DNA from: Stratiolaelaps scimitus
Lineage: Eukaryota > Arthropoda > Arachnida > Mesostigmata > Laelapidae
Length of the DNA stretch: 64,000 nucleotides
Direction of reading: 5' to 3'
Assembly (NCBI GenBank): GCA_019614645.1
Contig: JABWDB010000006.1
Location: 5,456,001-5,520,000 of the forward strand
The notes under the pieces were generated by a model. That model was not told where the DNA came from, did no database searches, and was given only the letters and a program-made list of their open reading frames with translations. This document shows positions 56,963 to 64,000 of this stretch, in pieces; positions within the stretch are counted from its first letter, which is position 1; every line of letters starts with the position of its first letter. The position numbers and the translations under genes are program-made.

Positions 56963-59900
56963 CCCATTGTTTCACTGCCACTCCAATATATATATATATA
57001 TATATAATGCTTGACGCGTGCCTGAGATGGGGGCATCTAACGCATAAATTAGCCAGTCTATTCGATCGGCCACTCGGTACATATCGATGTGTGTGTGCGT
57101 GTGAGTGTGTTGTCCGCTGTGGTTACGGGCTGCCTGCTGAGTGGGCAGTTTCAGCTCAGTCTCATAGTCAGCACTAGCAAGTCACACACAGATGTGAAGA
57201 AAGATCTAACAAGTGGTGCGACGCAACGCGCCTATTGCCTTTAATACACCTTCCCCCAGCAAAGTTGTCTCCGGATGAATGACACATGAAATGCTTGTGT
57301 GTAATGACTCATTGTGACTGGCCAACCTAATGTACGTATTCGAATGAGTTTACACTGCCGAACGAATTTTTGTATAGATTCACTACAATCGATTTGAGAT
57401 TAAAAGCATAGTGAAAAATTATCGTCCTGAGGGGATTATGACATTACGTTAGCTCAGCTAGCCATCGTGTACAGCAACCATTATTATCCAGCAATACATT
57501 TCCAGCCTCCTTCTATACTGCGTGAGTATTTCAAGTAACAATTCACATGGACGGCAACCAATTTTGGCATCAAGATGTTCTGCACTATTTGCTTTGCAAC
57601 ATGGAGCATCATGTCAGTGTAGCGTGTGTTAATTTGCGAGCTTACCGCATGGCGTGCACGATCGGAGTCACCTTGCCAATCAGAGTAGACTGTGGCCCTG
57701 TGTGAATGCTCCTGTTGCTGCGAACGCCTGATCGTCTGGCTTACGTACTTGCAGGAGTACGTATTTCTTTAATATAAGATACATTTCAGCACTGGAGCTG
57801 AAAACGTGGGGAATTATCATCGCAATATCAGTCGAGTTTGTATCTATACAGAACAGGTTTGCGCCCTTGTACCACACTCTGTTTAAGAATATAAGATAGA
57901 TATGAAGGCTTTTTTTTGTTTAGACAGGAGCGAATCGGAGCCTGAACGTAGCCTCCGCCAGCGCTGCTGCGAACAGAGTTCCTCGAAGCGCTGTTCACTT
58001 TTGGCAGAAAATGCTGCATCAATGATTTATAGCTGCGGCGGGCAAATAATGAAGGCGTTAGAGCAAGGCGCATGTATTTAGGACACGTCAGTTAAACACG
58101 GACTAGGCCGCCTGCGCGTTTGTAGGGTGGCGTCACTTTTCATAAAGAGGCACATTTAACTATACAGCATCCTTGCTTCGTATATGGATGGTGCCCCCCT
58201 CTAGCGATTTTCCTCGACTACGCAGATGCACAGCAACCGAATTGCAATATGTGTCATATTTAATTAATTGTCAACCTACGTAGAGCGGAAAAGTTTCTGT
58301 AGTTTGTCTCGACGTGGAACAGAAGATTCGTCGAGATGATTTCAAATTGATAGATAATGACCTTGTTTCTTGATAATAGAGCTAGTTTTATGCAATTATT
58401 ACAGGACTATACAATTTTCGGGCGGACTCAGCGTGATTCGATTTTTTCTCGGGGTTACATGCTCCATTTATATTGTTTTACTTTTAGCATATTTTTTTAA
58501 GACGAGAACAGGAGCGTATGTATATTTCAAGTCCCGTAAATAAACCTCACATTGAATGAACGAATGAATAACATCACACGAGAACGACCTGCACGTCATC
58601 TGCCTTATGGCCATTTCGCGCAAAAAGCTTCGCATTCGCCAGCAACGAGTGTGACAATTACTATGAACAAATTAACTATTGTTTGATTATCTACCGCAAG
58701 CTGAAAGTAGCTCTACCGAGGACATTAAATGTTGGCTGGGACTCAGCCCGGAAGTTTTACTTAGGTTATCGGTCCACTACGTCAATGGATTAACGCTTAT
58801 TGATTTAACAGGAGATTTTTAACCACTCATCCCGGTGAATATATAATATAGCAATTTTGGAAAATAATTATCAAATCTATGTCCGTCACTGTTAACTGTA
58901 TGTAACATAGCCGATACCCAATTTTCAAATAGTTATGAGTTGGCCACCGGAGGAGAGATATGTCATCTGAAATCTAAAATTCATTACATCCTTGTTATAA
59001 TATTTTTCAAATAGCGCCAAGGCTGCATTTTATTACAGGGTTTGTGTTGGATTTTTCAGCTTGTACCAGTACTCTTGTGTCGGGGTCGTGGGACTAGACT
59101 GGTTGTCGTGCATGCTTTTGAGTGGATCAGCCAACCATTTCAATCAATAGTAATTCTCCCGTTCCGACTGTTCGCCCTGCGTGTGCTGAATTTATACCTA
59201 ATCACAACACAACACGCGGCAGTGTTGGTGGTGGTAATAAATGCAGATTGTATACGAACCCGAAGAGGGATGTGTCGAACAAACAGACTTCGGTCGAAGT
59301 ACACAGGAAGACTGTCTTCCTCTGGTAGCTTCAACTTGCCACTCGTGGTATACATTTATGCGAGGGTTCCGACTACGTACATCAATATTTTCGTTCGACC
59401 AGCCAGACACCTGCGGCTGACTGGAGGACTGATATGTTTATATATAGGTGCGTCTTGTACGAACACATTCAGATATTTGTACACACAAATGAGCGCGGAG
59501 GCAATGTGCGAGACCATAATTAGCATTAGGCATGTGAGACAGACATTAAGCGTTTGGCAGCGACGCTACAGAAGGGCGCTGAGACGAATCGTGACGCGGG
59601 AGCAGGTAGATATATATATATATATATTATACGATAAATAGATTATTATATTTAAAAACTTAGAATATCAGTTGCTCCACCATCATTGGAATTTAAATCG
59701 ACTTGACCACGTGGATTGGTAGACAAAATTAATGGTTTCCCAAGTGGGCGTTTGAGGCGCAATATTTCTCCAATTGAGCTGGTAGAAGAAGCCACCACGA
59801 CGTCAACCCTCTATAGTTATAGTTGCATAGGATAACATCGGATTTTTTACATGAGGTACACCCACAGTAAGATAACCGATCTATTGCCTTTGAACGATTC

Positions 59901-61426
59901 AAACTTGCGATGCAGCGAACTTGAATGTGGGGATGCTTGAAGAAGACAATGCCGAACAGCGTAGTTAAGGTTTGGCTGATTGGCCGAGCCATCGATTTAG
60001 ATTGAATATGAATCTGCCTTTCATTTGATCACACACTCGATAGCCGAACTTGAGCCATATTGACTTCTCCAGCCAGGAGCTTGGCTATTCAAGTGCCGAG
60101 ACAAAGACGAAGGACAGACAGACAGGCAGCGACGGCCAATATGGAGTTTCAAGTTGGCCTGCTTTGCTTTAACGTATCGTGGTCATCTTATAAAGACCTC
60201 TTGTAATCACAATATAGCATGATAGTGTTCAATCGTTCTGTTGATGATTAATATTATATATTCTCCACGTCAGAGAGAGAGAGCGTTTCCATGGGCGATC
60301 CCCTATTTCGGTCTTGTACTTCAACAGCAATTTCGAGCCTCAACCGTTGTTCTGTTATGACATGACGTTGGTGTTATTGGCGGCCTCACGACTAATTGTA
60401 AACTCAAACGACAACGTGAGCTCTCCCCAGAAATATGAGATTGTACTATAATTAGCTTGATGATTCATAAACTATAATTAGCATCGTTCTGCTCTACCCA
60501 ATCAGATTGTGCTCAAATTGTATCAGCAAGTGGAGTGTGTTACCAGATTCCCTCGGGAAGATTCGTTTTTCTATTGGAAGATTCGTTTTATTGATTCTTG
60601 CTGGACTATACTATTCCATCAGTAGTCAGTGGCCCAGCTGTTACTTTGTGTTGCTTGTTTTCCAAAGGGGTCAGACTGGTTGTACCAAGCCTCGCGTACA
60701 TCTGATATTGATTTGCCGACCAGCGTCATAACGTAGGAGCTCATACAATCTTTGACACATATCACCGAATCCACTGGTCGTCCCAAACGTAGACATATCG
60801 AAACAGTGTTCCTCTGAACTTTGTTTCCCAGCTCTCTGTCACCTCTTTCTACACTTGCTCTAGCTAGATCAGACACATTTGTAATCCTTTCCACCTTCGT
60901 TCTCCGAGGCGACCTTTACCGTACCCCGCCCTGCGTTGAAGGTCGCCCAGGTAGCGCTAGGGACTATTTTCCTCTGACAAATAGTTCCTAGTGCCACTGG
61001 CCTTGTCTACTGCCGCTGTTCGTGATTTAGCTCGTTGTTGATTAGTTAGTTATTCAATACAACTCTGCTGTGTTGTAGCGGGCGTCAGCCGGACAGGACC
61101 TTGTGTCTGTCGTGTCAACACACCTCCATGTATCAGCCTCTTGACGCACTGTTCTTGTGCACCGTGTTCTTGTAGCGGCAAGAGGCACGATTCTCCTAAC
61201 CTCCTAACCCGCACGGCTTTCCAGACTCTCCGCGTCAACCGTCCCATCATTGTCAGAGACATGTGAGAACACCGTCGACGCTTCGCGCGCGAGGAATCCC
61301 CTCGCTCGAACCCGTGGGCAAGACACCACCCACCAAGAAGGTCAGGAACTCCCATCGTGGTCGTAGCTTCTATCCATAGAGCGTTGCCCCCCCCCGCCAG
61401 ACGCTAGGCTAGGGCAAACCGCGACA
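53421..61426. other. Long single-copy stretch with microsatellites
   Basis: No exon I would defend. Microsatellites: TA at 56089-56116, 56467-56488, 56986-57006 and 59610-59628; CT at 56935-56963; GT-rich near 57088-57110. CpG-richer patches at 56600-56850 and 61050-61330 may be promoters or untranslated exons. A 199-codon open frame at 59042-59641 has no coding character. Two neighbouring inverted repeats lie at 60908-60947 and about 60957-60992. Confidence 0.35.
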
Positions 61427-61882
61427 ATGGCGGCCGACACCCGGCAAGTGACAACCACAGCTGTCACCAGCCACGCGACTCGACGGATCATCTTTTGCCG
61501 CACCCCGGAGAACAAGCGGCAGAATGAAAACGAGTGGGAGGCAGAGAGAGAGGGAGAGGGTCACGTAAGGAGCAAGTCTGTTTCGTTAGCGAGCAAGCGT
61601 CTGGGCGGCCCGGCCCAGCCCAGCTCATCTCCCGTTAGCGACACATCATTTATACGATGTGTAGTTGATGCCGCTGATGCGCTTCGTACAACGGTGAAAA
61701 ACAACAGTGAACAGGAAACGGTGCAATTTGGGAGAGCTCCTTTTTGTGACACACGCAAAATACGTGTGTTGTTAAATATTAAAGTAGAAGCAGCATCAAC
61801 AGCAGCAGCAGCACCAGCAGGAACACAATGTTTGGTTATAGGTGCTCTGTACAAGAGGCTCTGTACTCCTGTATTTTTTTGA
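61427..61882 (+). CDS. Possible first exon or short protein, unknown
   Basis: A 151-codon frame begins with CGACAATGG, a fair translation-start context, after a CpG-richer upstream region. The predicted protein is polar and low in complexity, with a charged stretch (NENEWEAEREGEGH) and an alanine run from a CAG/GCA repeat near 61798-61820. No domain is recognised. Composition and the start context favour coding, but the repeat-driven openness argues against it. Confidence 0.25.
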   Translation: MAADTRQVTTTAVTSHATRRIIFCRTPENKRQNENEWEAEREGEGHVRSKSVSLASKRLGGPAQPSSSPVSDTSFIRCVVDAADALRTTVKNNSEQETVQFGRAPFCDTRKIRVLLNIKVEAASTAAAAPAGTQCLVIGALYKRLCTPVFF

Positions 61883-62474
61883 GCCTATCTAACAAATCCG
61901 CCAATGTTTTCCCATAGGTAAAATTGCTAACTAAATATCTGACTATAGGATAAGGCTTGCGCAATAGGTTCGACCAGCCATAAATTATACGAGCTATTGT
62001 AACGGTTAACTTCGGGGAAGGATTTGCTTCTTCAGCGTTCTGTAAGAAGTCTCTTGGGGTTGCTAAGCAGTCGAAGCAGTTCTCATTCTTATGTTACGAG
62101 CCTGCTCTTGAGATCGTATCGTCCAGGGATAGCTCTGGATAATTTTCGAGTACGAGGCACAATATAAAGCTTGCCGCCAGCTGGTGGAGATTCGAAGCAG
62201 ATCGAATATGAGCGGTGATACAATGTACCAAAACGACTCTAATAGGCAAAAATAACGATGTCCTATCATATCACAACGTTAACGGTAGCGAATGCAGGTG
62301 TCTGACGTACTTATCCAGTCGAGACTGAATATCATTACCAAGTATAATTACAGATTATTAATTCATATATGTAGCTCGTGTTAGCTTGGAATGTACATGT
62401 TCAACAAATAAAACTGGAAATTCCAATTTGACGCTGGTGAGTTATTCGTACTGTGGTTATCATTCTATTTAATG
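61883..62474. other. No recognised feature
   Basis: AT-rich, short frames only. Confidence 0.35.
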
Positions 62475-62599
62475 CGCGCAGGTTCTTTCCTTCTGCAGCG
62501 CCTGACCCTCGCAGTGCAGAGGGGCAACGCCATCGCCTTCCTCGGGACATTGTCGACCTCTGTCGAATTCCTAACTACTGTATGTTTGAATGAATATAT
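62475..62599 (+). mobile_element. 5'-truncated copy of the RLE-type LINE
   Basis: Matches the last part of ORF2 of the element at 33243-37649 (CAGCGCCTG, GCCATCGCCTTCCTCGGGAC), then a 3' UTR with TTCCTAACTACTGTAT. It is bracketed by the exact 13-base duplication ATTCTATTTAATG at 62462-62474 and 62600-62612. Confidence 0.85.
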
Positions 62600-62612
62600 A
62601 TTCTATTTAATG

Positions 62613-64000
62613 GATTAAAGGTGACCCATAGGCTATGAGCTAGCCCTAATCTGATATATCCTTATCACGTCTGGTCACGCATGGCAGGGACTGGTCAGAA
62701 ATGCGAACGACTCTCGTTTAAATGGTTCAGTTGGAAATATTTCACAGTTAATACGTTGGCGATTTTTAGAGTTTCGAAAAGGAACAGAAACGGATTATTT
62801 CGAACACCATCAAGTTATCCGAAGGAAGGCTGCAGAAGTATTAGTTAGTATTGTTGATGCCTTGACGCTTCCCGCCGTGTAAACGTTTGTTTCAAATAAA
62901 AACGCATCCGTAGAGAGATACGTCTATATTTTATGAATACAAAAAAATGCGTTTGCAAAAAGATGAAGCATGGTAGCTGCAAGTATGAAATGTGTTAATG
63001 ATCTGCTCCCGTGAAGAATCTCTCAGGCCTTGCGGACAGGACAGGACCTATCTTGTAACACAGAACCTAGATAGTTGACAACTCTCTATTGTACACCCAG
63101 CAAATACCTATTTCACTTTGAATAAAGTGCGTTTGTATTATATACCAACATCAGTATCAAGCTTCCTGGATACGGGGAAACCGATACAAGATTAATCCGA
63201 CACTGTCTCGCCACTCCCCCCTGGGCCTCTTCTTCAGCCAGCACCAATAGCAGGTATAGAATGTAAATTCGTTTCATATTTTATTATTTGATTCTTGAAG
63301 AAATAAAAACTTCGCCTTGTTAATGCCTGAGGGCTCCTTAAAGGGTTGTAATAAAATTACATGTGTACTGGTCAATACGCAACTGCCCTTCCTTCCCAGA
63401 ACTTTTTCATGGCGCACAGTATAGCAATTGTACTATAACACATCTGACATAGGCAGGACTGCACATACAGTTAGTACACAGATTTGATTATACCCGTTAA
63501 CAATGTTAGCCGTTAGTGACAGCTGACCTTAACACACCGAGGTGTGTTTTCAGGAAGAAAATAAGTAAGAATACATGATCGCCGTCGGTGTCCAGCGATC
63601 TGAGGCGTACATAGGATAGACGCGTCACTTTTTTCCTCTCGATTCAAACTCTACAACGGAGTGCGAATCTTGCTGGAGTAGTCAGGGCTTAGCCAGGCCT
63701 TAGAAAGAGCCAGGCCTGAGATTTGAGTGGGGATCTGAGTTTAGCCTCCGGCAGCTGGCGCCAACGCCTCTGATTAACGTCGAGGACCGAGCGCCAAGTA
63801 GCGAGGCCCTGCGCCTGTTCGCTTGTGTGCCTTCCTGATCAGTCGACCGACGAAGCCACCGCACGATGTATCGCGTTCGGCCGAGAGTTTCGCCTGACGA
63901 GAAGCGACAAGCGATACTGCTACCACTTCTATTACTACTAGACCACGTCCATAGCGAAGAACTCATAGTCACAGTGAGGCCTATAGTCGGGACCCAAGTT
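62613..64000. other. Right end, no recognised gene
   Basis: Short open frames only. The GC-richer end (63690-64000) has a minus-strand frame of 90 codons rich in Ser and Arg that I cannot assign. Confidence 0.3.

Noticed and set aside
59042..59641. 199-codon open frame on the plus strand
   Set aside because: Composition is not coding-like, the end is a TA microsatellite, and no domain or splice context supports it.

Overview
The window is eukaryotic nuclear DNA, most likely from an arthropod. Genes carry GT-AG introns, most of the sequence is AT-rich and non-coding, and the mobile elements (mariner, Tc3-like, R1-like and CR1/Jockey-like LINEs, a Gypsy relic, and a LINE with a restriction-like endonuclease) are a typical arthropod mix. 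I cannot place it to order. No tRNA, rRNA, CRISPR array or prokaryotic operon is visible.

The main structure is a tandem array of one two-exon gene on the minus strand, in four copies at 9011-12658, 19879-21993, 38754-42152 and 47698-49713. In every copy exon A has 281 coding bases, exon B has 283, the single intron is phase 2 with GT-AG borders, and the joined frame gives 187 residues. The product has a signal peptide, six cysteines at fixed positions and helix-like segments. I recognise no known family. Each copy keeps a TATA-like box about 130 bases before the ATG and a conserved upstream block. Each intron holds a dead mariner element, so the mariner predates the duplications. Copies 1 and 2 are a recent pair. 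Copies 3 and 4 share their left flanks and most cysteine-flanking residues. A fifth unit (about 29505-31900) keeps the same order of landmarks but has lost exon A; in the exon B position it has a strongly diverged open frame.

Layout: 1-6480 is a mostly empty left arm with one possible small two-exon gene of its own (4169-5020). 6481-22945 holds units 1 and 2, separated by an R1-like LINE relic and a Gypsy relic. 22975-28920 is a graveyard of LINE and Gypsy fragments. 29505-31900 is the decayed unit. 33243-37649 is a nearly complete GC-rich LINE with a three-knuckle gag-like ORF1 and an ORF2 carrying a zinc finger, reverse transcriptase and restriction-like endonuclease. 37850-51390 holds units 3 and 4. 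51390-64000 is mostly single-copy sequence with microsatellites and two short LINE tails.

Because the units are paralogous, they serve as each other's empty sites. This exposes several insertions with target duplications: a 5'-inverted (twin-primed) LINE tail, a short poly(A) retro-repeat, and a Tc3-like transposon in the intron of copy 1 only.
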